Origin: Christensenellaceae bacterium
GTDB lineage: Bacteria > Bacillota > Clostridia > Christensenellales > CAAEEZ01
NCBI GenBank assembly: GCA_020024085.1
Contig: JAHHUG010000020.1
Location: 1-17,563 of the forward strand
Direction: 5' to 3'
DNA: 17,563 nucleotides
Shown piece after piece: positions 1 to 6,996 of the stretch (position 1 is its first letter; each line of letters begins with the position of its first letter). Below the pieces are notes generated by a model. It was not told the origin of the DNA, searched no databases, and was given only the letters and a program-made list of their open reading frames with translations. A program made the translations under genes and the position numbers.

Positions 1-21
1 TTTTAATATTCAATTATAATT

Positions 22-834
22 TTAGATTTTGTATTTTTTCATAAATTCACTACTTGACAATCTTCCATCACGATTGATTCTTTTTAACAATTTCAAATCG
101 TTCTCGGTTTTGATATAATTTATTCCCTCGTTACAAGTTAGTGTTATTTTGTACCCCATTTTTTCAAGGAGCATTTCCGTTGTTTTGTTGTATATTCCAT
201 AAGGGTATGCAAAAGTTAAAGGTTTTGAAGAATGTTTTGTAATAAGCAAATCGTTTTTTTCAAAATCCTCCGTAATACATTTTAGATAAGCACTATCACT
301 TTCCCCTTTTCTTTTTCCAACACCTTTTCTGCCTTTTAGATTGTGCATATCATAGCTATGGCTTGCAATTTCAACTTTATTACTAATTTTTGAAATATCT
401 TCCCAATCCATATAAGCAAAAACACTAGATTTATCGGTATATATCTTATTGCTAGCATATTTACCAACAACAGCAAAGACTGCACTTACATTGTATTTTT
501 CAAAAAGTGGTAAACCGTACTTAAAATTACCATAAAATCCATCATCAAAGGTAAGAACTGCATACTTTTGATGTGGTCTCATTTTCCCTTTTGTTACCGA
601 TAACAAGTCGGAAGTTGTCACTATTTCGTATCCACTTTTTTGTAGATATTTGATATCTTTTTCAAGTTCTAAGTTATCAATTACATAGGTATCTCTCCTA
701 TTTTTGTCCTTTACTACTCCGTGATACATCAAAACTACAACTTTTGTTCCCTCATCTTTTGCATAGGCAACCGTTGAAACGGGTAAAAAAATAAACATAC
801 ATACTATCAATAACATCGAAATTAATCTTTTCAT
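22..834 (-). CDS. Exported polysaccharide deacetylase (NodB / CE4 family)
   Basis: This 270-residue protein is probably secreted or membrane-anchored and would remove N-acetyl groups from a cell-wall or capsular polysaccharide. Residues 1-25 form a signal peptide: MKR, a hydrophobic core, then VAYA before KDEG. The NodB domain follows, with VVLMYHG (about 33-39), TFDDG (95-99, the metal and catalytic aspartates), the H-x4-H metal pair at H159/H164 in SHSYDMH, and FAYPYG (208-213). All CE4 landmarks are present, so an active enzyme is expected; the real substrate cannot be read from sequence. The ATG start is preceded by no good Shine-Dalgarno sequence, which is unusual in this window, but the signal peptide leaves no better start. 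It sits alone, downstream of the terminator of the azoreductase operon. A direct repeat lies upstream, and no consensus promoter was found. No terminator is visible in the 21 bases before the window edge. Confidence 0.9.
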   Translation of the reverse strand: MKRLISMLLIVCMFIFLPVSTVAYAKDEGTKVVVLMYHGVVKDKNRRDTYVIDNLELEKDIKYLQKSGYEIVTTSDLLSVTKGKMRPHQKYAVLTFDDGFYGNFKYGLPLFEKYNVSAVFAVVGKYASNKIYTDKSSVFAYMDWEDISKISNKVEIASHSYDMHNLKGRKGVGKRKGESDSAYLKCITEDFEKNDLLITKHSSKPLTFAYPYGIYNKTTEMLLEKMGYKITLTCNEGINYIKTENDLKLLKRINRDGRLSSSEFMKKYKI

Positions 835-916
835 AGTAATAGTATTTGTTTAGTGTGGTTTTTTATTACAATATAAACAATTAAAATTTGCTACCTAAAA
901 ATATGATTAATACCCC

Positions 917-1003
917 TTAAAATACTATAAGATTGCAGAAAACATTATCTTTAACTTACTGCACCTTACAAAAAATCATAAACAGTTTAAAATGCTATAA
1001 GAT
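917..1003. repeat. Two near-identical 17-bp direct repeats upstream of the deacetylase
   Basis: The 17-mer TTAAAATRCTATAAGAT occurs at 917-933 and again at 987-1003, differing at one base (A or G at the eighth position), with starts 70 bp apart. Both copies lie in the gap between the azoreductase terminator and the deacetylase start, that is, upstream of the deacetylase on the minus strand. They are not palindromic. They could be paired regulator-binding sites, or a small duplication in AT-rich DNA. Confidence 0.5.
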
Positions 1004-1007
1004 ATTA

Positions 1008-1050
1008 GTTTAAAATAAAAAACTCTCTATATTTAGAATATATAGAGAGT
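1008..1050 (-). terminator. Intrinsic terminator of the azoreductase operon
   Basis: A perfect 11-bp stem (1022-1032 with 1040-1050) with a 7-base loop is followed on the minus strand by a run of six T and then ATTTT. It lies just after the stop codon of the azoreductase gene. Confidence 0.88.
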
Positions 1051-1056
1051 AAAATA

Positions 1057-1650
1057 TTAAAATTCTTTTGCAAGCTCAATAACTTGTGCTTTGTATTTTT
1101 CGTAATTTTGCTTTGCGTCTTGCTCGACATCTAAACCATCTGCATTGACAAAGTGGCACTCGCCCATTCCATATTTATTTAGTAGCGATTTAATCCAGCT
1201 AAGTCCAAATGAACAATTTTCTTTGGTATTTGTATAACCACCACTTGTATAAATTGCAATAGCTTTTTTATTTTTTAACCTGCTTTCGCCCTTCTCATCA
1301 TACAAATGCTTACTTCTAAACACCCATAACACATAGTTTACAAGGCTTGGTGGAACAAGCAAATTCCAGTTTGGATATGCAAAAATATATTTATCGTAAC
1401 TCAAAAATTCCTCTGCTAAATCATCAAACAATCCAAAAAGTTCCTCTTTGTCGTGGTCTGCAAGTCCACTATGGCGATAAATAAGCATATCTCTATCAGT
1501 AGCAACAAAACCAAGACTATCAAGCTCCTTGATATCAATAGTATCTGCTGGATTATTTAACAAATACTCTGTCATAAAATGCTTTACCAAACGGTTTGTA
1601 TAGCAGATTTCGCCCTCTGGATTTGCCTTCAAAATCAATACTTTTGCCAT
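1057..1650 (-). CDS. AzoR-like FMN-dependent NAD(P)H oxidoreductase (flavodoxin fold)
   Basis: This 197-residue protein matches the flavodoxin-like NAD(P)H-quinone reductase / azoreductase family. These enzymes use FMN to pass two electrons from NAD(P)H to quinones, azo compounds or other electrophiles in the cytoplasm. The N-terminal beta strand AKVLILKANP leads to the FMN phosphate loop; PNWN (93-96) followed by VPPSLVNYV corresponds to the family's PMWNF...PAPLK segment; TSGG (135-138) is the second FMN contact. Length is usual (about 200). The ATG has an AGGAGGGATT ribosome binding site that overlaps the TAG stop of the upstream membrane-protein gene, so translation is probably coupled. 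It is the last gene of a three-gene redox operon. The family is clear; azoreductase activity itself is only an annotation by homology. Confidence 0.85.
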   Translation of the reverse strand: MAKVLILKANPEGEICYTNRLVKHFMTEYLLNNPADTIDIKELDSLGFVATDRDMLIYRHSGLADHDKEELFGLFDDLAEEFLSYDKYIFAYPNWNLLVPPSLVNYVLWVFRSKHLYDEKGESRLKNKKAIAIYTSGGYTNTKENCSFGLSWIKSLLNKYGMGECHFVNADGLDVEQDAKQNYEKYKAQVIELAKEF

Positions 1651-1658
1651 AATCCCTC

Positions 1659-2012
1659 CTATTTTTTAGGCTTAATTATCTTAACACCTTGTGTATTATT
1701 TTTTTGAGGTTTCTCTTTTACAATTTCATTTTTGTTGTATGCCTCAAGATACACATCTCTTCTTTTTGCAATGATATGCCACTCGATAGCAAATAAAACA
1801 AGCATCACCACCGAAAAAACTGACCAACCAATAGTAAAACCATACTGACCAATCACTGCTGATAGTGGCACAATTACAAGTGCTGATACCACAATAAGTA
1901 CTGCAAGTATCCTAATTATTTTCAAGGTCATTCGGTCATCTTCAAGTTTCTTTTTGTAATAATGCTTGTCCCCAACTGCCTTTCTTAGTTCTAATTCTTT
2001 TTGTTTATTCAT
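1659..2012 (-). CDS. Small two-helix membrane protein of unknown function
   Basis: I do not recognise a family for this 117-residue protein. It has a charged, probably cytoplasmic N-terminus (residues 1-30, many K/E/R), two hydrophobic helices (about 32-55 and 58-81) separated by a very short turn, and a basic C-terminal tail ending VKIIKPKK. Both tails are therefore likely cytoplasmic, forming a helical hairpin in the membrane. Its start overlaps the end of the upstream C_GCAxxG gene by 8 bases and only a weak ribosome binding site (CGGAT) is seen, so translation is probably coupled to that gene. The azoreductase starts 8 bases after its stop. Being held between two redox genes suggests a membrane anchor or accessory role, but this is inference. 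Confidence 0.8.
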   Translation of the reverse strand: MNKQKELELRKAVGDKHYYKKKLEDDRMTLKIIRILAVLIVVSALVIVPLSAVIGQYGFTIGWSVFSVVMLVLFAIEWHIIAKRRDVYLEAYNKNEIVKEKPQKNNTQGVKIIKPKK

Positions 2013-2469
2013 TTATAAATCCGTTATCAATTAGATATTTTTCCACAATTTCAACACCTTGTTCAACAAATCTTAAGCAAGGTCTTTCCTTATAGTATTT
2101 TGCTGTTCTTTCATCAGAAACTGGAGTTGATGTGATATTTTTGACACTACTAAGTAGCTCTTTGCATATTATAGTATTATTTTTATTAGTAAATTGTTGC
2201 ATTAAATCTTGCATTAATGTGTATGTTCTATCTTTTTCCTCTTTGATATTTGTTGAGTCGTTTTTACTAAACAAACCCAAAATAATACCCATACCAGATA
2301 CTGCACCACACACATTCCTTGACCTTGATACTCCTGCACCAAATGGACCTGCAAGATTAAGCAAAAACTGTTCATCAAATGGTAAATCATTCTTAAAAGA
2401 TGCTACCACACTTTGACAGCAATTGTAACCTTTCATAAAATATTCTCTTGCAATTTCTTTTCTGTTCAT
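2005..2469 (-). CDS. C_GCAxxG_C_C family putative redox-active protein
   Basis: This 154-residue protein shows the cysteine pattern that names the family: C17-C18 in GYNCCQSV, C54 in the CGAVSG motif, then C102 (ICKELL) and C131 (RPCLRF). Members are small, probably cytoplasmic proteins predicted to carry a redox disulfide or a metal cluster; no reaction is established. The start is set at the internal ATG at 2469 because GAGG lies 5 bases upstream and the family begins with the xxKAxEYFxxGYNC-like helix seen here. The open frame reaches back to 2517, but that part contains the promoter. It is the first gene of the operon with the membrane hairpin protein and the AzoR-like flavoprotein, which supports a redox role. 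Confidence 0.87.
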   Translation of the reverse strand: MNRKEIAREYFMKGYNCCQSVVASFKNDLPFDEQFLLNLAGPFGAGVSRSRNVCGAVSGMGIILGLFSKNDSTNIKEEKDRTYTLMQDLMQQFTNKNNTIICKELLSSVKNITSTPVSDERTAKYYKERPCLRFVEQGVEIVEKYLIDNGFINE

Positions 2470-2484
2470 ATTTACCTCAACAGT

Positions 2485-2493
2485 ATTATAGCA
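2485..2493 (-). promoter_or_regulatory. Extended -10 promoter of the redox operon
   Basis: On the minus strand the sequence reads TGCTATAAT, a perfect extended -10 element, with no good -35 at 16-18 bases. Only 6 bases separate it from the GAGG ribosome binding site (2475-2478), so the transcript would begin almost at that site. Confidence 0.5.
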
Positions 2494-2537
2494 TAAAATA
2501 CTTATTTTTAGTAGCAAAATTCATCTACTATTTACCG

Positions 2538-2567
2538 TTGACAAACTATGCATACCCATAATATAAT
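2538..2567 (+). promoter_or_regulatory. Consensus promoter of the phosphatase gene
   Basis: TTGACA (2538-2543) and TATAAT (2562-2567), both perfect hexamers, are separated by 18 bases. Transcription would start near 2574, giving a leader of about 15 bases containing the GAGG ribosome binding site (2580-2583). It diverges from the redox operon promoter. Confidence 0.8.
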
Positions 2568-2588
2568 TAATTAACAAATGAGGTATTT

Positions 2589-3068
2589 ATGAAAATTTTA
2601 ATTGTATGTTCATCAAATGTTTGCAGAAGTCCTTATGCAGAATTTCAATTAAAAAGGATTGTTGAAAATAACGATATATTAAAATCCAACATTGAATGGA
2701 TTGATTCTTCTGCTGTATTCAATAGGTCAAAGGAAATATTCCCCAAAACAAAAACTTGCTTACTTAACGACGGCTTCACCGAAGATGAAATTGCAAAGTT
2801 TAAGCCTAGCTACATTAAAGATAATATCAAACCTTTTGAGGAGGCTGATATAATAATCGGTATGACAAAATCACACAAGTTCTTTTTGCCAAAACAATTT
2901 AAACATAAGTATAAATCACTTAATGAGGTTGCATACGGCAAATACAAGGCTATTCCCGACCCATTTTTAACACATTCAATGGATAAATATAGCGAATATA
3001 TGCTAGTTATTAAAAAGGCAATTATACAATATGCTAAAAACCTAGAAAATGATTTTACAAGTAAGTAG
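2589..3068 (+). CDS. Low-molecular-weight protein tyrosine phosphatase family protein
   Basis: This 159-residue cytoplasmic protein belongs to the LMW-PTP / arsenate-reductase-like family, which hydrolyses phosphotyrosine or phosphoarginine through a phospho-cysteine intermediate. The P-loop C-x5-R-S is at the N-terminus: C7-S-S-N10-V-C12-R13-S14-P. The general-acid aspartate is D124 in IPDPF, at the usual place. EEADIIIGMTKSH (about 84-96) is a typical family segment. C12 next to the P-loop could form a regulatory disulfide with C7, as is known for some LMW-PTPs. GAGG sits 5 bases before the ATG. It is the only plus-strand gene in the window, has its own consensus promoter, and converges on the TfoX-domain gene through a shared terminator. 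Its true substrate is unknown; no kinase partner is visible here. Confidence 0.88.
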   Translation: MKILIVCSSNVCRSPYAEFQLKRIVENNDILKSNIEWIDSSAVFNRSKEIFPKTKTCLLNDGFTEDEIAKFKPSYIKDNIKPFEEADIIIGMTKSHKFFLPKQFKHKYKSLNEVAYGKYKAIPDPFLTHSMDKYSEYMLVIKKAIIQYAKNLENDFTSK

Positions 3069-3092
3069 TTTAGAAATATTCTATAATATTAA

Positions 3093-3119
3093 AAAAGATA
3101 AGCATTTTACTTATCTTTT
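3093..3119. terminator. Bidirectional terminator between the phosphatase and TfoX-domain genes
   Basis: A 10-bp stem AAAAGATAAG / CTTATCTTTT (3093-3102 with 3110-3119) with a 7-base loop is flanked by T-rich DNA on both sides when read on either strand. It lies between two convergent stop codons and can serve both genes. Confidence 0.8.
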
Positions 3120-3123
3120 ATTT

Positions 3124-3435
3124 TTATATTTTCTTTTTAACTTTCCTTTCGGGTAAATCTTGCACTAATAAATTAACTAACTCGTTTAGATATTCCTTAT
3201 CATCAATTTCCTCTACAAGCAACATTTTTTTAGCACTCTCATATGGTTCTACCAATACTGGATTACCTAAATACTTAAAAGCTCTACTAGTGTTTTTTAC
3301 TAATAACCTATTATCGTATATGCCACCAAAAATTTTATTTTCGTAAATCAAAATAAATTCGCCCATCATTTTGATATACTTTACTCCCTTTGGAAGTTGC
3401 TCTAATATGTATTCTAAATATTCCTTACTGCTCAT
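3124..3435 (-). CDS. TfoX N-terminal domain protein
   Basis: This 103-residue protein resembles the isolated TfoX/Sxy N-terminal domain: an N-terminal helix (SSKEYLEYILEQL), then strands around MMGEFILIYENKIFGGIYDNRLLVK, and a C-terminal helix. In gamma-proteobacteria the full Sxy/TfoX protein controls competence, but stand-alone N-domain proteins are common in Firmicutes and have no established role. I chose the ATG at 3435, preceded by AAGGAAG with 8-base spacing, which overlaps the upstream radical SAM gene by 11 bases. An in-frame ATG at 3483 would overlap by 59 bases and has no clear ribosome binding site. It is the last gene of the TIM barrel / radical SAM operon and ends at the bidirectional terminator. 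Confidence 0.75.
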   Translation of the reverse strand: MSSKEYLEYILEQLPKGVKYIKMMGEFILIYENKIFGGIYDNRLLVKNTSRAFKYLGNPVLVEPYESAKKMLLVEEIDDKEYLNELVNLLVQDLPERKVKKKI

Positions 3436-4429
3436 TATATAATCTTCCTTGATAGGTATTTCTTTTCCTAAATTCATTATCAATACTTGCTAACATTCCA
3501 CGCTTATCGGTTGCATATAATGGTGCTACAAGTTTACTTTTATCGGGGTCTCCTGTTAACCTTTCTATTGCGATATTTGGCGATATCAATTCTAATTGTG
3601 ATATTAATATATCTATGTATTCTTCCTTTAATAGAGGTTTTATCTCGCCATTTTGTAGCCTTAAAGTGTCGATTGCGCCATTTACAAAATATAATAAATG
3701 TATTTTTAGAAAATCGGGATTAAGCCTTGCAACCTCTTTTGCAGTAATTAACATATCTTCTTTTGTTTCATTAATTAGACCATCTACAATGTGTATACAC
3801 ACCTTTATTCCACATTTTTCAAGCCTACTATAACACTCTAAAAATTGCGAATAGTTATGCCCTCTATTTATTAGCTTCAAGGTTTTATCGTGTATAGATT
3901 GCAAACCAAGTTCCACAATTAGATAGGTTGTTTTTGATAAATCAGCAAGATAATCAAGCATTTTATCGCTTATGCAATCCGGTCTTGTTGAAATAGAAAT
4001 TCCCACCACATTAGGTAGATTAATTACTTTATCCACATTAGATTTTAGCCTATCAACGCTCATATAAGTATTTGTATAGCTTTGGAAATACGGCATATAA
4101 TAGCAATCTTTCCACTTTTTACTAACTAACTCTACACCCTGAATAAAACTTTCAACAATATCGCCACTTTTTGCAAAATCGCCACTGCCACCTGTACAAA
4201 AAGTACAACCCTTTGTACTGAAAGTGCCATCTAAATTAGGACAAGTACTACCTATATCAAGAGCAATTTTTACCACCTTTTTATTAAAGGTTTTTTTCAT
4301 AAAACTATCGAATGTATTATACCTTTTGTTATTACTAAAAAGGGTAGAAATAGGTATTAATTCACCATTTCTGCCCGTAAATATGGTATTTTCCTCTAAT
4401 TTTGCAAGTTTTTTAGTCTTACCTCTCAA
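3425..4429 (-). CDS. YhcC/TIGR01212-type radical SAM protein
   Basis: This protein of about 334 residues belongs to the YhcC-like radical SAM family (TIGR01212). The [4Fe-4S] cluster cysteines occur in the family's unusual C-x11-C-x2-C arrangement (C63, C75, C78), in CPNLDGTFSTKGCTFC, followed by GSGDFA. Further family blocks are ISTRPDC, VELGLQS and HIVDGL. The enzyme would cleave SAM to start a radical reaction; the natural product is unknown. The start is probably TTG at 4429, with GGAG 9 bases upstream; it overlaps the end of the TIM barrel gene by 11 bases. A TTG at 4444 is possible but lacks a ribosome binding site. Compared with family members that begin near the RYNT block, this copy has about 30 extra N-terminal residues. 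Confidence 0.88.
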   Translation of the reverse strand: MRGKTKKLAKLEENTIFTGRNGELIPISTLFSNNKRYNTFDSFMKKTFNKKVVKIALDIGSTCPNLDGTFSTKGCTFCTGGSGDFAKSGDIVESFIQGVELVSKKWKDCYYMPYFQSYTNTYMSVDRLKSNVDKVINLPNVVGISISTRPDCISDKMLDYLADLSKTTYLIVELGLQSIHDKTLKLINRGHNYSQFLECYSRLEKCGIKVCIHIVDGLINETKEDMLITAKEVARLNPDFLKIHLLYFVNGAIDTLRLQNGEIKPLLKEEYIDILISQLELISPNIAIERLTGDPDKSKLVAPLYATDKRGMLASIDNEFRKRNTYQGRLYNEQ

Positions 4430-5207
4430 TATTAAAATCTCCAAAATAGTAGTTCATTTTGTTGTATAAATCAGCTAAAAATTCACTAGGATTTGTATAG
4501 CTACTATCAGCAACAACTTCACAATTTATTCTACCAGTATAGTTATTTTCCTTCAATATTTTTGCCATATTGTTAAAGTTGATTATACCCTTTCCAAGTA
4601 TCCAATGCCTATCTGCAATGCCATCATTATCGCTAAAATGGGTACAAATTAGCCTATCAGCATACTTAGAAAGTATCCTACCCTCTGTGTCGCCTTCAAG
4701 ACTTGCATGGCTTGAATCTATACAAAAATATATATTATCAATTTCATCAAACACTCTTTCAAGGTCATCTGGTCTACCTATATTTTCAACAGCTATTTTT
4801 ACCCCGTTTTTGATTGCGTAATCGTTAATTTGGGTTAAGCTATCTATTAGGATATCGGTGATATATTCGTCCTTTGTAAGCCTATTTAAGTGAAGAACAA
4901 GTTTGTCAATGTTCTCTCTTTTGCAAATATCAATCCACCTTTTATGTTCAGCAATACTCTCATTTCTAATAGCCTCATCGCTATCCCTTAATTGTGTATG
5001 AAAATAAAAAGGTGCATGCAAATAATCTACCTCAAGACCATATTCCTTTACAAGTTCAAACTGCCTGTCTAGTGGTATTTTGAAATGTTCACTTTCCTTA
5101 CCATACCAAAGTCCAACAGCACTAAATCCTGCATTTTTAACAAGTTCAAACCTCTTGTCGTCCTCTAAAAAAAATCCATAATTGATTGAAATCGAAAAAT
5201 TACTCAT
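4419..5207 (-). CDS. Sugar phosphate isomerase/epimerase-like TIM barrel protein
   Basis: This 262-residue protein has the AP-endonuclease-2 / xylose-isomerase-like TIM barrel fold. The likely divalent metal ligands are all present: H64 (YLHAPF), H106 (VLHLNR), E141 (AVENIG), D164 and H167 (CIDSSHAS), H190 (THFSDNDG), H201 and E230 (NCEVV). The GKGIINF segment is typical of the sugar epimerase branch, where the metal assists proton transfer on a keto sugar. Substrate cannot be assigned. GAGG lies 6 bases before the ATG. It is the first gene of an operon with the radical SAM and TfoX-domain genes. It follows the symporter unit but is separated from it by a strong terminator, so a joint sugar pathway is possible but not shown. 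Confidence 0.85.
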   Translation of the reverse strand: MSNFSISINYGFFLEDDKRFELVKNAGFSAVGLWYGKESEHFKIPLDRQFELVKEYGLEVDYLHAPFYFHTQLRDSDEAIRNESIAEHKRWIDICKRENIDKLVLHLNRLTKDEYITDILIDSLTQINDYAIKNGVKIAVENIGRPDDLERVFDEIDNIYFCIDSSHASLEGDTEGRILSKYADRLICTHFSDNDGIADRHWILGKGIINFNNMAKILKENNYTGRINCEVVADSSYTNPSEFLADLYNKMNYYFGDFNIER

Positions 5208-5223
5208 ATATTACCTCATAGCC

Positions 5224-5252
5224 ATTATACATTAAAAGAATGGTTTTGTTAA
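5224..5252 (-). promoter_or_regulatory. Promoter of the TIM barrel / radical SAM / TfoX operon
   Basis: On the minus strand TTAACA (5247-5252) and TATAAT (5224-5229) are 17 bases apart. The GAGG ribosome binding site (5214-5217) starts only 6 bases after the -10 element, so the leader should be about 10 bases long. Confidence 0.7.
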
Positions 5253-5312
5253 CCTTTCAACTTTAGTTTTAGCTAGGTAAGTAGTTATTATTCAATAAAT
5301 TAAAAATTGCAT

Positions 5313-5343
5313 AAAAAAACTACCCACATAAGTAGGTAGTTTT
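5313..5343 (-). terminator. Intrinsic terminator after the symporter gene
   Basis: A stem of about 11 bp (5317-5327 with 5332-5343, one G-T pair) is followed on the minus strand by seven T. It ends the SIMPL / ProX / symporter unit. Confidence 0.87.
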
Positions 5344-5358
5344 GTACTTAATTAATTA

Positions 5359-6981
5359 TTAATCTTTGTTAACTAGAGAAACAGCAACCTCTTCACCGTA
5401 CATCTCTTTTGCAAAAGCTAAAGCTTCAGCACCAATCATATACTTTGGCTTGCCATCATCAACGATTTCCTTAGCACGTTGAGCAGCCTTTCTTGCAGCA
5501 ACTCTTTCGATAGCCTCTTTTTGCTTATCCTCTGTAAAACGATAGAAGAACATAGGGATTGTACAAGCAATCATAGAAACAGCACCAGAAAGAATCATAA
5601 CTTGCCATAATAGCTCTGGTCTTGCAATTGTACCTGTGTTAGGATTGATTCCACATGGGTCGTAAATAATTACACCAATAAATGCAGTTGCAGCAAGTCC
5701 CATTTTGTTAATGAATGTTTGCATTGCAAAGCAAATACCTTCAGCTCTTTCGCCTGTTTTATCTTCTAGGTAGTCAACAGTATCGCCAATCATTGCATAG
5801 CACATAATGTTATTAACACCTTGTGGAATACCAAGAAGAACTAGACCAAATGCAGCGAAACCTAAAGCAGCTGGTGTATCGTAACCAACAAAGTACATAA
5901 TAAGCATAATTATACCACCTACTAAGTGAGTAACGATGTATGTCCATTTTTTACCGAATTTCTTTTGTAACCATGGGCTAAGAACTGATGCAATAAGTCC
6001 TCCTGGGATAACCAACATTGTAACTGCAGAGAATAAACCTTCGTTATGAAGAACATATTTTGTAAAGTAAATAGCAGCAGTACCTGTATAAACCATTCTA
6101 GCACAACCTAAAATACCTGATAAAACTACCATCATAAGAGGTTGGTTTTTGAAAAGTAACTTTAAGTTATGACCAAGAGAAGGTGGCTCAGCCTCACTAA
6201 TATATCTTTCCTTAGATGTCTTATATCCATATAAGAACATTGGGATTGCAACTACTGATACGATAACAGCACAAGTAAAGTAGAACCACTTTAATGTTGT
6301 CATATTTTGTATTGCAAAATCTGGGTTAAGGATTTTTATAGCGTTGCCATAAGGGTCAACTGCATCCATATAATAATCTTTTGTTAATGCAGAAGCAAGA
6401 GCTGGTAATAATACTTGGATTAAACCTGCACCAGCAGTACATAGTAGTCTTGCGATTGTAAGTAATCTACTACGATAATCTGTATCGGCACTCATTGCTG
6501 TTGATAATCCCCAATAAGGAACATCAATAACTGTATAAGCAATTGACCATATTACATAAACAATTGAAATGATTATAAAACCTACTTTTGTTGCTGGATA
6601 TACTGGCAAGAAACAAAGTATTGTCATAATTGCAATTGGAATAGGAGTCCACTTCAAATAAGGACGACATTTACCATCTTTGGTTCTTGTTCTATCAACG
6701 ATACTACCCATAATAGGGTCATTGAATGCATCGAATACACGACAACCTAACATCAAATATGCAACAAGTGTAGCACCACCGATTCCTCCAATCATTACAC
6801 CACCAAAGCCTAAAGCTTCAGTCATAAATACCATTAGGAATGAGCCAATAATACCACAAATTAAGTTTTGACCAAATCCTGCGATAGAATAACCTAAAGT
6901 TTCTTTAAAAGTTATATCTTCGCCACGGGTGTTAGAACAAAATTCTGTTGCTTTTTCTTTTACCCATTGTTTAAACTTCAT
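5359..6981 (-). CDS. GPH-family sugar:cation symporter (MFS)
   Basis: This 540-residue inner-membrane protein belongs to the glycoside-pentoside-hexuronide:cation symporter family (MelB, XylP, UidB type). The family signature RVFDAFNDPIMGSIVDRT lies at about 81-98 between helices 2 and 3, where MelB binds its cation and sugar, followed by GKCRPYLKW. About twelve hydrophobic segments are visible, with a central cytoplasmic loop near 260-275. The last 60 residues (from about 481) are hydrophilic and rich in K, R, A and E, longer than the 450-500 residues usual for the family. The sugar cannot be predicted. The ribosome binding site GGAGAG fills the 15-base gap after the ProX-type gene, so it is the last gene of that transcription unit. 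Confidence 0.9.
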   Translation of the reverse strand: MKFKQWVKEKATEFCSNTRGEDITFKETLGYSIAGFGQNLICGIIGSFLMVFMTEALGFGGVMIGGIGGATLVAYLMLGCRVFDAFNDPIMGSIVDRTRTKDGKCRPYLKWTPIPIAIMTILCFLPVYPATKVGFIIISIVYVIWSIAYTVIDVPYWGLSTAMSADTDYRSRLLTIARLLCTAGAGLIQVLLPALASALTKDYYMDAVDPYGNAIKILNPDFAIQNMTTLKWFYFTCAVIVSVVAIPMFLYGYKTSKERYISEAEPPSLGHNLKLLFKNQPLMMVVLSGILGCARMVYTGTAAIYFTKYVLHNEGLFSAVTMLVIPGGLIASVLSPWLQKKFGKKWTYIVTHLVGGIIMLIMYFVGYDTPAALGFAAFGLVLLGIPQGVNNIMCYAMIGDTVDYLEDKTGERAEGICFAMQTFINKMGLAATAFIGVIIYDPCGINPNTGTIARPELLWQVMILSGAVSMIACTIPMFFYRFTEDKQKEAIERVAARKAAQRAKEIVDDGKPKYMIGAEALAFAKEMYGEEVAVSLVNKD

Positions 6982-6996
6982 AACTTCTCTCTCCGT

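Noticed and set aside
2470..2517. Longer C_GCAxxG protein starting at 2517
   Set aside because: The extension covers the extended -10 promoter and does not resemble the family; ATG at 2469 has a clear GAGG site.
3487..3833. Open frames on the plus strand inside the radical SAM gene (also 2132-2416, 6680-6871, 7342-7611, 9066-9329, 13190-13522 and similar)
   Set aside because: They lie antisense to well-supported genes, lack ribosome binding sites and give low-complexity translations.
5922..6104. Short minus-strand frames inside the symporter, decarboxylase (12212-12406) and transketolase genes
   Set aside because: They are alternative frames of confident coding regions with no own start signals.
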